This document shows, piece by piece, positions 1-10,245 of a DNA stretch of 64,000 nucleotides. The stretch lies in contig JADILZ010000054.1 of assembly GCA_017695065.1 (NCBI GenBank), forward strand, positions 1 through 64,000, in the 5' to 3' direction. Every line of letters begins with the position of its first letter. Position 1 is the first letter of the stretch. The notes under the pieces are model-generated. The model was not told the origin of the DNA, searched no databases, and worked only from the letters and a program-made list of their open reading frames with translations. Made by a program: the position numbers and the translations under genes. The stretch is from Candidatus Cryptobacteroides excrementipullorum (GTDB lineage: Bacteria; Bacteroidota; Bacteroidia; Bacteroidales; UBA932).

Positions 1-258
1 AGGTACATGGACATGGACGACTACGGCAGGCTCGTGTCCATGGGTGTGAGGCTCCAGCTCAACCTGCCGTCCCTCTCCGGCTTCTACGGCACCACGGCCA
101 TGGAGAAGGCCCAAAGGCTCCTCGAGGCGGGGATGTACTCCTGCTGGGGCTCCGACTGCCACCGGGGGGCAGGAATCAGGAACATGTACCTCGAAAGAAA
201 GCTGAAGAAACGGGTGCTGGAGATGGTGAGGAATGCAGGCCGGGACCTGCCGATTTGA
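1..258 (+). CDS. C-terminal end of PHP-domain (CpsB/YwqE-type) tyrosine-protein phosphatase, truncated by window edge
   Basis: Reads through the left edge; LNLPSLSGFYG...GSDCHR motif typical of the PHP phosphatase C-terminus; next to capsule genes. Confidence 0.7.
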   Translation, partial: RYMDMDDYGRLVSMGVRLQLNLPSLSGFYGTTAMEKAQRLLEAGMYSCWGSDCHRGAGIRNMYLERKLKKRVLEMVRNAGRDLPI

Positions 259-340
259 CAATCAAAGGAATTTTGCATACGGAATTTGCCTTTCAGGTTT
301 GTTCATATTGTGTTAGTGAAAATAATCCCTTAAAAACCCT

Positions 341-1753
341 ATGAGTGCAAGAAACCCTTCCAAAGAGTTGGTCTACTATAAGTTCCCTACTGTAGTGGCT
401 GACCTTACTATTCATTTTTCAGTATTTTACTTGTTGCTTCACCTGTGTGACTTCCTGCATCCGGTAGTCAGCGGCATCCTGTTCGGTAAAGGGGCGGCGA
501 TAAGTCTTTTCATGAGTTACCTGATTGCAATTTCAGTGATCAGAATACGGCTTCATGAAAGGTTGATTCCCAACCATATCGTGGTAGTGAGGGCGATTGG
601 CCAGTCTTCGCTTGCCATTCTCCTGTTCATATTCTTTATCAGCGTGATATACAATCATGTCCCTGTAAAGTTTTATGCGATACAGTGGGCTGTTGTAACC
701 GTGTTGATAGTGGCGTGCCATCTGGTTATACAGTTTATAATACAGAGAATCCGTAAATCTGGAAAGAACATAGTGAAAGTTATAATGGTGGGGGCGGATG
801 AGAATCTGGTATCAATATGGAAAGAGATGAAGTCCGGATATGGAGTACACGGATATTCCGTTCTCGGTTTTTTTACTGACAAATACAATGAACAGGTCCC
901 TGATGGGGCACTTGTTTTAGGAGGTGTGGATGACGTGCCGGACTATATTGCAAACCATCAGATAGATGAAATATACTGCGGCATCAACCCGGGTGCTAAC
1001 CCGTCGCTTGTATATAAGATAATCCATGAGGCAGAGATGCGTTTCATGCAGTTCTGGTTTGTCCCGAACATGAACGGCTATCCGCACAGGAGAATGAAAT
1101 ATGCTGAGTTTGGCTCTGTGAATGTGATATGTCTCAGGGACGAGCCTCTGGACAATCCGGGAATGAAGTTTATCAAACGTTTCGGGGATATAGTCATTTC
1201 AGGGCTTTTCCTCGTTACACTTTATCCTGTTATATGGTTTTTTGTGGCCATCGGTATAAAACTGTCTTCTCCGGGGCCGATACTTTTCCGGCAGATGAGG
1301 ACAGGATATAACGGGAGAGCTTTCGAGTGCCTGAAGTTCCGGTCCATGAAGGTGAATGCAGATGCGGACACACTCCAGGCTACTGAGAATGATCCGCGAA
1401 AGACAAAGTTCGGGGATTTTCTCAGAAGGTCATCCATAGACGAGCTTCCGCAATTCATAAATGTATTCAAGGGGGACATGTCCCTGATCGGTCCAAGACC
1501 GCATATGGAGAAGCACACTGAAATATACTCACAGTTGATTTCGGAGTATATGGTGCGGCATCTGGTCAAGCCTGGACTTACAGGATGGGCCCAGGTGAAC
1601 GGATGCAGGGGGGAAACCAAGACAGTGGAGCAGATGAAAGAACGTGTAGAGCATGACATATGGTACATAGAACACTGGTCACTTATGCTTGATATCAGAA
1701 TATTCATAAAAACAGTATTCCAGATATTGGGAGGGGACAAACAGGCATATTGA
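341..1753 (+). CDS. Undecaprenyl-phosphate sugar phosphotransferase (WcaJ-like initiating transferase)
   Basis: N-terminal TM helices plus C-terminal bacterial sugar transferase motifs (KRFGDIVISG, KFRSM, DELPQFINVFKGDMSLIGPRP, PGLTGWAQVNG). Confidence 0.93.
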   Translation: MSARNPSKELVYYKFPTVVADLTIHFSVFYLLLHLCDFLHPVVSGILFGKGAAISLFMSYLIAISVIRIRLHERLIPNHIVVVRAIGQSSLAILLFIFFISVIYNHVPVKFYAIQWAVVTVLIVACHLVIQFIIQRIRKSGKNIVKVIMVGADENLVSIWKEMKSGYGVHGYSVLGFFTDKYNEQVPDGALVLGGVDDVPDYIANHQIDEIYCGINPGANPSLVYKIIHEAEMRFMQFWFVPNMNGYPHRRMKYAEFGSVNVICLRDEPLDNPGMKFIKRFGDIVISGLFLVTLYPVIWFFVAIGIKLSSPGPILFRQMRTGYNGRAFECLKFRSMKVNADADTLQATENDPRKTKFGDFLRRSSIDELPQFINVFKGDMSLIGPRPHMEKHTEIYSQLISEYMVRHLVKPGLTGWAQVNGCRGETKTVEQMKERVEHDIWYIEHWSLMLDIRIFIKTVFQILGGDKQAY

Positions 1754-1821
1754 TTCTGTCTGCAGGAAACAGTAAAAGATATGTAATACAATAATAGTAT
1801 TTGAAACAAAAAAATAGAAAT

Positions 1822-2643
1822 ATGTTCAGTAAAAAAATCATTTTTGTCAAGCTGCTGATGTTTTCAGCATTGCTTGCACTTTTCAGTTCGTGTGCGAGTG
1901 TGAAGAATATCGCTTATTTCCAGGATAAGGTCATTGACCATCCCGAGAAGATAGACATGCATGCGGGCATTGTCATCCAGCCAAAGGATATGATTTCCAT
2001 TGTCGTGTCCACCAGAAATCCTGAATTGGCTCCGATGTTCAACCTTCCGGTGATTTCTTATCAGGCGGGATCAGAAGTTGTCACTAGTAGCTATCAACAA
2101 AGGCTATTAGGATATGTTGTGGACAATGACGGCTACATCGACTTCCCTGTGCTCGGAAAGCTCCAGGTAGGGGGGATGACACGCTGGCAGCTCTCGGAGC
2201 TGATAAAGGACAGGCTTCTGAAAGAGGGGCTTCTGAACGATGCTGTGGTGACAGTAGAATTCATGAATTTCAAGATTTCCGTTATGGGGGAGGTCAATGC
2301 TCCTGGTACATATACGGTGGAAGGGGACAAGATTACTGTCCTGGAGGCTTTGAGCCTGGCAAAGGATCTCACCATCTTCGGAAAACGCGAGAACGTGTCC
2401 GTAATCCGGGAACTGAACGGGAAACGGACTATCTATACTGTTAACCTATGTTCTGTGGACATGTTCAAGTCACCTGCGTATTATCTCCAGCAGAACGACA
2501 TAGTGTATGTGGAGCCGAGCGAAATCAGGGCAAGGCAGTCCACCGTAGATGACAAGGGGCTCAGGACTACCAGTATTCTGGTTTCGTCCGGTTCCCTCCT
2601 TGTGTCCATTGCCACACTGATTGTAAGCATTGTGGCCCGATAA
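1822..2643 (+). CDS. Polysaccharide export outer-membrane lipoprotein (Wza-like, SLBB)
   Basis: Lipobox LFSSCAS; poly_export/SLBB content (GYVVDNDGYIDFPVLGKLQVGG, GEVNAPGTY); ATG at 1822, alternative TTG at 1801. Confidence 0.9.
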   Translation: MFSKKIIFVKLLMFSALLALFSSCASVKNIAYFQDKVIDHPEKIDMHAGIVIQPKDMISIVVSTRNPELAPMFNLPVISYQAGSEVVTSSYQQRLLGYVVDNDGYIDFPVLGKLQVGGMTRWQLSELIKDRLLKEGLLNDAVVTVEFMNFKISVMGEVNAPGTYTVEGDKITVLEALSLAKDLTIFGKRENVSVIRELNGKRTIYTVNLCSVDMFKSPAYYLQQNDIVYVEPSEIRARQSTVDDKGLRTTSILVSSGSLLVSIATLIVSIVAR

Positions 2644-2677
2644 TAATTCAGACATAAAATGTAATCAACAGAAAAAT

Positions 2678-5077
2678 ATGGCGGAGATCAATCAGAATCA
2701 GAATATTCAGCAGGAGGACAGCGGGTCATCTGTTACCTTCAAGGATTTGGTAGGGATGGTGTGGAACTATAAATGGTGGTATGTGCTGTCCGTAGCCGTA
2801 TGCCTTGTATTTGGAGCTCTGTATCTCTATCGGACCCCGTCTGTATATCAGAGAACGGCCAAGGTGATCATCAATGAGGGCAGCCAGGATGCAATTATGC
2901 GAGACTTGTCTGTATTTACAGGAGGATCTTTCGGGAAGGGGTCTGGAGAAAATGTCGATAACGAAGTTGAAGCTTTTTCTTCTCCCGATCTGATGAAACT
3001 GGTGGTGGAAAGACTCGGACTTCAGACACGCTATGTGGAGCATCAGCCTTTGCGGAGCAAAGAACTTTACAGCACTACGCCCGTGGAGCTTAAAATAGTG
3101 GAAGGGGCACCACAGTCTTCTTTCAGTTTCAGGCTTGAAAAGGTGAAAGACAGTATCCTTGTCCTTAGCAGATTCACTGTCGGGCCGGATGAACTGAAGG
3201 CAGACAGGGTTGTCGGCCGTCCTGGGGATACGTTAAGTACTCCTGTTGGAAAGCTTATATTAAGTCCGACGATACATTTTGACAGTTGGGACAGGACCAT
3301 GACAGTCAGCTGGGTGAACAGTATGGGGATGGCCAAGGTTTATTGCAGAAACCTGTCAGCTTCGGTTTCCGGAAAACAGACATCCGTAATCGTGTTGAGC
3401 ATAGACGACCTTTTCCCTGACAGGGCGGAAAGTATTTTAAGCACTCTGATAGATGTTTACAATGAGACATGGATTCATGACAAGAACAGGTCAGCCCGCA
3501 ACACTACTGCATTTATAAATGAGCGTCTGGTGGTGATAGAACAGGAGCTGGGCGGTATAGAGAACAGTCTGAAGCAGTTTAAGGAAGATAATAAACTCAC
3601 TGATATACAGCTGGCTTCTGAAGCTTACCTGAAAGAGTCCACGGATTATTCCACAAAGGCATTTGAAGTCAACAACCAGCTCTCCATAGCCCAGTATATC
3701 AGAAATTATATGACAGATCCTTCACATTCGAAAGATCTTATACCTGCCAATTCCGGACTGACAAATACTGAGGTGGAGAGCCAGATTAAGGAATATAACG
3801 AACTTGTCCTGACCCGGGACCGTCTTCTGGCTGCAAGTAGCGAGAAAAACCCTCTGATACTTGATATGAATTCTTCTCTGAACGCCATGAAGACCACCAT
3901 TATCCGCTCGATAGACAATCTGATCGCAGCCTTTGAACTCCAGGCAGACAAACTGGCTTCCCAGGAGGAACAGATAATGGGAAGAATAGCGGCAAGTTCC
4001 GGAACAGAGATGGAACTGCTGTCAATAGAGCGGCAGCAGAAAGTGAAGGAATCCCTTTATATATACCTTCTGCAGCAGAGGGAGGAGAACGAGATTGCCG
4101 GTCTGGTGAATGTCGGCAACACACGTCTGATAATGACTCCTAACGGCTCGTCTTATCCGGTGTCTCCCAACAAACTGATGATAGTGTTTGTCGCATTAGT
4201 GTTAGGAATCGGAATTCCGTTTGCCGCAGTCTATATGCTCAGGGTGCTGGACACCACTGTCGGCAGACGTGCCGATCTGGCCAGCGTGGCTGCACCTTTC
4301 CTTGGGGAGATTCCTTTGCTCAACAATGGGAAAAGGAAGTCTCTTCTCGGCAAATTCAATAAAGCATACCGGTATGACAACAGGAATTGCCGCATCATGG
4401 TCAAGAGCGGTAACAGGGATGTGATAAACGAAGCCTTCCGCGTACTCAGGACCAATATGGACATGATGACAGGCAGAGGGGCAAAGGGACATACGGTGCT
4501 TGCCACTTCTTTGAGCCCTAATGCAGGGAAGACCTTTGTGCTGATGAACATAGCAGCCGGTATGGCTCTGAAAGGTTCCAGGACCTTGCTCATGGACCTC
4601 GATCTGAGAAAGGCCACTCTCAGCAAAACCCTCGAAATGAATGACACAGGTGTGGCTGCATGGCTTTCAGAGAAATCTGATGACTACAGGTCCAATATCA
4701 GGAAAGTCTCTGAAAACCTGTATCTGCTGCCTGTGGGCTCGCTGCCTCCTAATCCGGCTGAGCTCCTGTCTTCGGAACGGTTCCCGGCACTGATGGAAGA
4801 CCTGAAAAAGGAATACGACTACATATTCGTAGACTGTCCTCCTGTGGAGATAGTCGCTGACACATATATCGTTTCACAATATGTGGACCTTTCCCTGTTC
4901 ATAATCAGGGCGGGTGTATTCGACAAGCATGCCCTTCCTGTCCTTGACCAGCTGTACACAGGCGGCCGGCTGAAGAGGATGGCGCTCGTCCTGAACGGTG
5001 TAGAGGTTTTCAACAGCAGATACGGCCATTACGGGTACGGCTATGGATACGGGTACGGCTATGGAGGTGGAAAATAA
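2678..5077 (+). CDS. Wzc-like polysaccharide co-polymerase / tyrosine autokinase
   Basis: Wzz domain, Walker-type SLSPNAGKTFVLMNIA, LLMDLDLRK, DYIFVDCPP; C-terminal Tyr cluster YGHYGYGYGYGYGYGG; ATG at 2678. Confidence 0.92.
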   Translation: MAEINQNQNIQQEDSGSSVTFKDLVGMVWNYKWWYVLSVAVCLVFGALYLYRTPSVYQRTAKVIINEGSQDAIMRDLSVFTGGSFGKGSGENVDNEVEAFSSPDLMKLVVERLGLQTRYVEHQPLRSKELYSTTPVELKIVEGAPQSSFSFRLEKVKDSILVLSRFTVGPDELKADRVVGRPGDTLSTPVGKLILSPTIHFDSWDRTMTVSWVNSMGMAKVYCRNLSASVSGKQTSVIVLSIDDLFPDRAESILSTLIDVYNETWIHDKNRSARNTTAFINERLVVIEQELGGIENSLKQFKEDNKLTDIQLASEAYLKESTDYSTKAFEVNNQLSIAQYIRNYMTDPSHSKDLIPANSGLTNTEVESQIKEYNELVLTRDRLLAASSEKNPLILDMNSSLNAMKTTIIRSIDNLIAAFELQADKLASQEEQIMGRIAASSGTEMELLSIERQQKVKESLYIYLLQQREENEIAGLVNVGNTRLIMTPNGSSYPVSPNKLMIVFVALVLGIGIPFAAVYMLRVLDTTVGRRADLASVAAPFLGEIPLLNNGKRKSLLGKFNKAYRYDNRNCRIMVKSGNRDVINEAFRVLRTNMDMMTGRGAKGHTVLATSLSPNAGKTFVLMNIAAGMALKGSRTLLMDLDLRKATLSKTLEMNDTGVAAWLSEKSDDYRSNIRKVSENLYLLPVGSLPPNPAELLSSERFPALMEDLKKEYDYIFVDCPPVEIVADTYIVSQYVDLSLFIIRAGVFDKHALPVLDQLYTGGRLKRMALVLNGVEVFNSRYGHYGYGYGYGYGYGGGK

Positions 5078-5115
5078 TGGTATATAAAAGGAAATTCATG
5101 TAATAATTTGAAGCT

Positions 5116-6018
5116 ATGAAAGGAATAGTGCTTGCCGGCGGGTCTGGTACCCGGCTGTATCCAATCACCAAGGGAGTCAGCAAACAGCTGCTCCCCGTCT
5201 ATGACAAACCCATGGTCTATTATCCAATATCGGTGCTGATGCTTGCAGGCATAAGGGATATTCTTATCATCTCCACTCCTCAGGATCTCCCGTCGTTCAG
5301 AAGGCTTCTTGGTGACGGTTCCGATTTCGGTGTCAGGTTTGAGTATGCCGAGCAGCCTCGTCCGGAAGGACTGGCGCAGGCTTTCATCATCGGTGAGAAC
5401 TTTATAGGGAAAGACAGCGTATGTCTGGTCCTCGGAGATAATATTTTTCATGGAGCCGGCTTTTCGAAGCTGCTCCATGATGCGGTTCATACTGCAGAAC
5501 AGGACTCAAAAGCTACTGTATTCGGCTACTGGGTGGATGATCCGGAGCGTTATGGGGTAGCTGAGTTTGATGCGCAGGGCAACTGTCTCTCCATAGAGGA
5601 GAAGCCGGAGCATCCGAAGTCCAACTATGCCGTGGTGGGACTGTATTTCTATCCGAACAAGGTCGTGGAAATCGCCAAAGGTATCAAGCCGTCCGCTCGC
5701 GGGGAACTTGAAATAACCACGGTGAATCAGGAGTTCCTGCATACGGGAAGGCTGAAAGTACAGACCATGCAGCGCGGTTTCGCCTGGCTTGACACGGGTA
5801 CGCATGATTCGCTTGCCGAGGCCTCCATCTTCGTGGAGGTGATAGAGAAACGTCAGGGACTGAAAATCGCCTGTCTGGAAGGTATTGCCTACCGTCAGGG
5901 CTGGATAGATGAGGCGAAGATGCGCGAGGCCGCACAGCCGATGCTCAAAAACCAGTACGGACAGTATCTTATGAAAGTCATTGACGAAGTGAAGCGTACA
6001 GGTGACGGGAATCTGTGA
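5116..6018 (+). CDS. rfbA: Glucose-1-phosphate thymidylyltransferase
   Basis: [37 protein letters not shown] signature. Confidence 0.97.
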   Translation: MKGIVLAGGSGTRLYPITKGVSKQLLPVYDKPMVYYPISVLMLAGIRDILIISTPQDLPSFRRLLGDGSDFGVRFEYAEQPRPEGLAQAFIIGENFIGKDSVCLVLGDNIFHGAGFSKLLHDAVHTAEQDSKATVFGYWVDDPERYGVAEFDAQGNCLSIEEKPEHPKSNYAVVGLYFYPNKVVEIAKGIKPSARGELEITTVNQEFLHTGRLKVQTMQRGFAWLDTGTHDSLAEASIFVEVIEKRQGLKIACLEGIAYRQGWIDEAKMREAAQPMLKNQYGQYLMKVIDEVKRTGDGNL

Positions 6019-6043
6019 TTTGCAAGCATAAAACAAAATACAA

Positions 6044-6940
6044 ATGAATATCTTAGTGACCGGTTCCAACGGGCAGCTCGGCACGGAAATGCGTATTACA
6101 AGCAGGTCAAGCCGGGACAATTATATTTTTACAGACATCAATGATGTTCCGGGAGCGGAAACTGTCCGGCTGGACATTACAGACGCGGATGCCGTGGAGA
6201 GGATAGTCCGAGATAGAGACATAACCATAATCATCAACTGCGCTGCCTATACCAATGTGGACAAGGCGGAAGACGATGAGGCTCTGGCCGAGCTCCTGAA
6301 TGCAAAAGCTGTGGAGAATCTTGCAGTAGCCATGAAAGCCAGAGGCGGGCTGCTGATACATATATCCACAGATTATGTTTTTGGCGGGAACAAGAATAAC
6401 ACTCCATGCCGGGAGGAAGAACCTGCAAATCCGACCGGTGCCTACGGACGGACTAAACTTCATGGGGAGCAGGCCATAGGACGGATCGGCTGCCGCAGCA
6501 TCATCATCCGTACTGCGTGGTTGTACAGCGAATACGGGAAGAATTTCCTGAAGACGATGCTCAGCCTGACTTCCTCCAAGCCGCAGCTGAAGGTGGTCTT
6601 TGACCAGACCGGGACCCCTACCTATGCCGGAGACCTGGCGGAAGCCATATATGACATAGTGGAAAACCGGAAATATGAAGACCGGTACGGAATCTACCAT
6701 TACAGCAATGAAGGCGTATGCTCCTGGTATGACTTCACAAAGATGATAGCCGAATATTCCGGCCATACATCGTGCGACATACAGCCGTGCCACAGCAGTG
6801 AGTTCCCGAGCAAGGTGGAGAGACCGAGCTATTCGGTACTTGACAAGACCAGGATAAAGGAGATATTCGGAACTGTGATCCCGTACTGGACCGATTCCCT
6901 GAAAAGATGTCTGGAAAACCTGAAAAATAGCGAGAAATGA
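6044..6940 (+). CDS. rfbD: dTDP-4-dehydrorhamnose reductase
   Basis: MNILVTGSNGQLGTEMR, STDYVFGG, YGRTKLHGE; in rml cluster. Confidence 0.95.
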   Translation: MNILVTGSNGQLGTEMRITSRSSRDNYIFTDINDVPGAETVRLDITDADAVERIVRDRDITIIINCAAYTNVDKAEDDEALAELLNAKAVENLAVAMKARGGLLIHISTDYVFGGNKNNTPCREEEPANPTGAYGRTKLHGEQAIGRIGCRSIIIRTAWLYSEYGKNFLKTMLSLTSSKPQLKVVFDQTGTPTYAGDLAEAIYDIVENRKYEDRYGIYHYSNEGVCSWYDFTKMIAEYSGHTSCDIQPCHSSEFPSKVERPSYSVLDKTRIKEIFGTVIPYWTDSLKRCLENLKNSEK

Positions 6941-7512
6941 ACATAATAAATACTCCGATCCCGGGCGTGGTCATAATCGAGCCCCGGATTTTCACTGATT
7001 CGAGAGGCTATTTCTTCGAATCCTTCTCCCAGAAAGACTTTGACTCCCGGGTCAGGACAGTCCGCTTTGTCCAGGACAATGAAAGCAGATCCTCTTACGG
7101 AGTCCTGCGCGGACTCCATTTCCAGAAGCCGCCTTTTGCCCAGAGCAAGCTTGTCCGCGTGATCCAGGGGACTGTACTCGATGTGGCTGTGGACATCCGC
7201 CGCGGCTCCCCTACATTCGGTCAGCATGTGGCTGTGGAACTCAGCGGGGACAACCACCGCCAGTTTTTCATTCCACGAGGTTTTGCACATGGCTTCTCCG
7301 TGCTGAGCGAGACAGCGGTTTTCCAGTACAAGTGCGACAACTTCTATGCTCCTCAGAATGAAGGAGCCATTGCCTGGGATGACCCTGCGCTCGGCATTGA
7401 CTGGCGCATTCCTCAGGACAAGGTCATACTTTCAGAAAAGGACCTCCATCACAGCAGACTTTCAGAGGCTGACTGGCTTTTCGACTACGGGATTGATTAT
7501 TACGCTGAATAA
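6937..7512 (+). CDS. rfbC: dTDP-4-dehydrorhamnose 3,5-epimerase
   Basis: YFFESFSQKDF, LRGLHFQKPP, FIPRGFAHGF motifs. Confidence 0.95.
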   Translation: MNIINTPIPGVVIIEPRIFTDSRGYFFESFSQKDFDSRVRTVRFVQDNESRSSYGVLRGLHFQKPPFAQSKLVRVIQGTVLDVAVDIRRGSPTFGQHVAVELSGDNHRQFFIPRGFAHGFSVLSETAVFQYKCDNFYAPQNEGAIAWDDPALGIDWRIPQDKVILSEKDLHHSRLSEADWLFDYGIDYYAE

Positions 7513-7524
7513 AACATTTAAACC

Positions 7525-8661
7525 ATGGAATACAAGAGAACTATCCTGATCACCGGAGGAGCCGGTTTCATCGGTAGCCATGTGGTAAGACTGTTCGTGA
7601 ACAGATACCCTGATTACCGGATAATCAATCTTGACAAACTTACCTATGCCGGGAATCTTGCGAATCTGAAGGACATAGAGGACCGTCCTAATTATACCTT
7701 CGTCAAGGCGGACATCTGCGACTTCGATACGGTCAAGTCTCTCATGGAGAGCCACCGAGTGGACGGCATCATCCATCTGGCGGCGGAAAGCCATGTGGAC
7801 CGCAGCATACGAGACCCGTTCACCTTCGCCCGTACCAACGTGATGGGTACACTTTCGCTTCTCCAGGCCGCAAAGGAATACTGGGAGTCGCTTCCTGAGA
7901 AATACGAGGGAAAACGCTTTTATCATATCTCCACGGATGAAGTTTACGGTGCACTTGAAATGACTCATCCGGAAGGTATAAAGCCTCCGTTCACCACGGC
8001 GGCATCCTCGTCTGAGCATCATCTGGCATATGGAGAACTGTTCTTTACGGAGGATCTTAAATACCGGCCGCACAGTCCGTATTCGGCCTCAAAGGCTTCT
8101 TCTGACCATTTTGTCCGTGCGTTCCATGACACATATGGCCTTCCGACGATAGTGACCAACTGCTCGAATAACTACGGTCCATACCAGTTCCCGGAAAAGC
8201 TCATTCCTCTTTTCATCAACAACATCCGTCACCGCAGGCCTCTTCCTGTCTATGGGAAGGGAGAAAATGTGAGGGACTGGCTCTATGTGGAAGACCATGC
8301 CAGGGCGATAGATCTCATATTCCATGAAGGCAGGATTGCGGATACATACAACATAGGCGGCTTCAACGAGTGGAAGAACATAGACATAGTGAAAGTCCTG
8401 ATAAATACGGTGGACCGTTTGCTCGGCCGCGCTGAGGGAGAGGACATGGACCTGATAACGTATGTGACGGACAGGGCCGGTCATGACCTGAGGTATGCCA
8501 TAGACAGCACCAAACTGCAGCGTGAACTGGGCTGGGAGCCGAGTCTCCAGTTTGAAGAGGGGATAGAGAAGACCGTCAGATGGTATCTGGACAACCAGGA
8601 GTGGCTGGACAGTGTCACTAGCGGAGATTATCAGATGTATTATGAGCAGATGTATAAATAA
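7525..8661 (+). CDS. rfbB: dTDP-glucose 4,6-dehydratase
   Basis: ITGGAGFIGSHVVR, HLAAESHVDRSI, YSASKASSDHFVRA motifs. Confidence 0.96.
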   Translation: MEYKRTILITGGAGFIGSHVVRLFVNRYPDYRIINLDKLTYAGNLANLKDIEDRPNYTFVKADICDFDTVKSLMESHRVDGIIHLAAESHVDRSIRDPFTFARTNVMGTLSLLQAAKEYWESLPEKYEGKRFYHISTDEVYGALEMTHPEGIKPPFTTAASSSEHHLAYGELFFTEDLKYRPHSPYSASKASSDHFVRAFHDTYGLPTIVTNCSNNYGPYQFPEKLIPLFINNIRHRRPLPVYGKGENVRDWLYVEDHARAIDLIFHEGRIADTYNIGGFNEWKNIDIVKVLINTVDRLLGRAEGEDMDLITYVTDRAGHDLRYAIDSTKLQRELGWEPSLQFEEGIEKTVRWYLDNQEWLDSVTSGDYQMYYEQMYK

Positions 8662-8704
8662 AAACAACTGAGTCTGTGGCCTATGTGTTTTATTATAATT
8701 ATGT

Positions 8705-10240
8705 ATGACCGCGTTAAATAATAGTAAAAGGATATTTAAGAATACACTATATTTATATTTTAGAACATTCATTACTATGGTTGTTAGTATTTTTACTAGC
8801 AGAGTTGTTTTGGATGTTCTTGGTGTTGAGGATTATGGCATATATAATGTTGTAGGTGGTTTTGTCTCAATGTTTTCGATTATAAGCGGAACATTGACTG
8901 TTGCAAGTCAGAGATATTTGTCTTATGAATTAGGACGTGATAACCCGGATATTCAAAAAGTATTTTCAGTTACTTTATTTATACATTTCATTTTAGCTAT
9001 TATCATTCTTTTGCTGTTAGAAACTATAGGTGTTTGGTTTTTGAACTCAAAAATGAATATTAATGCTGATAGAATGTATGCAGCTAATTGGGTATTCCAA
9101 TGCTCGATAGTTACATTTTGCGTAAACCTAATCTCTGTTCCATACAATGCATTAATAATAGCCAATGAAAGGATGAATGTTTTTGCATTCATAAGTATTT
9201 TTGAGGTTACGGCTAAATTAGGTGCTGTATATTTATTGACTTTATTTCGATTTGATAAGTTAATCGTATATGCCTTATTAATGTTGTTGATCTCTATTAC
9301 GTTACGTTTAATATATAGTATATATTGTAAAAGAAATATTGAAGGTAGTAGGTTTAAGTTCGTTCAGGATAAAAATCTATATAAAAATATGTTACAATTT
9401 TGTGGATGGAATTTTATCGGGACGACCTCCGGTATTTTGAATGGTCAGGGTATAAATATATTGATAAATCTATTTTTCGGTGTGACTTTTAATGCTGCGC
9501 GTGGAATAGCTGAGCAGGTAAATAATGCGATATATAATTTTGTCAGCAATTTTACTATGGCATTAAATCCTCAAATTACTAAAAGTTTTGCAAGTAAGGA
9601 TTATCAGTATATGAATAAACTTATACTGAGGGGAACGAATTATGCCTTTTATTTATTGTGGCTTATATGTTTACCAATTTTAATTGAGTCCGATTTTATA
9701 TTAGATTTATGGCTTAAAACTGTACCTCCTTATGCTTTAATTTTCGTCAGATATGCGATAATTTATACTTTGTGTCAAACATTATCACAAACGTTATATG
9801 CGGCAATGTTAGCAACAGGAAAAATAAAGAAATATCAAATTGTAGTTGGAACACTTAACATCATGGCATTTCCTGTGGCTTTTCTTTTTTTCAAAATAGG
9901 ACTACCTGCTGAATTTGGTTATATTTCAACTATTATTTTCTCTATACTGTGTTTGTTTGTCAGGATAATAATGCTGCAGGATATGATACCTGGCTTTAGG
10001 GCTATTAGGTATTTGAAAGAATCATTGCTTAATATATTATTAGTGCTGATTCTGTCTTTAGGAATGGTTTTATGTTTTGACTATATTACTCCTCGGTCAA
10101 ATTTACTGTTATTTTTATTAACATGTTTGTTTTCAGTGCTTGTAACATTTGGTTGTATTTATTTTGTCGGTTTGGATAAATCAGAGAGGCTTTTCGTTGT
10201 AGACTTTATAAGAAAAAAATTCTTAAAAGAAATATCTTAA
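8705..10240 (+). CDS. Polysaccharide flippase (Wzx/MATE-like)
   Basis: Polytopic protein; SRVVLDVLGVEDYGIYNVVGGFVSMFSIISGTL typical of capsule translocases. Confidence 0.85.
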   Translation: MTALNNSKRIFKNTLYLYFRTFITMVVSIFTSRVVLDVLGVEDYGIYNVVGGFVSMFSIISGTLTVASQRYLSYELGRDNPDIQKVFSVTLFIHFILAIIILLLLETIGVWFLNSKMNINADRMYAANWVFQCSIVTFCVNLISVPYNALIIANERMNVFAFISIFEVTAKLGAVYLLTLFRFDKLIVYALLMLLISITLRLIYSIYCKRNIEGSRFKFVQDKNLYKNMLQFCGWNFIGTTSGILNGQGINILINLFFGVTFNAARGIAEQVNNAIYNFVSNFTMALNPQITKSFASKDYQYMNKLILRGTNYAFYLLWLICLPILIESDFILDLWLKTVPPYALIFVRYAIIYTLCQTLSQTLYAAMLATGKIKKYQIVVGTLNIMAFPVAFLFFKIGLPAEFGYISTIIFSILCLFVRIIMLQDMIPGFRAIRYLKESLLNILLVLILSLGMVLCFDYITPRSNLLLFLLTCLFSVLVTFGCIYFVGLDKSERLFVVDFIRKKFLKEIS

Positions 10241-10245
10241 TAGAG

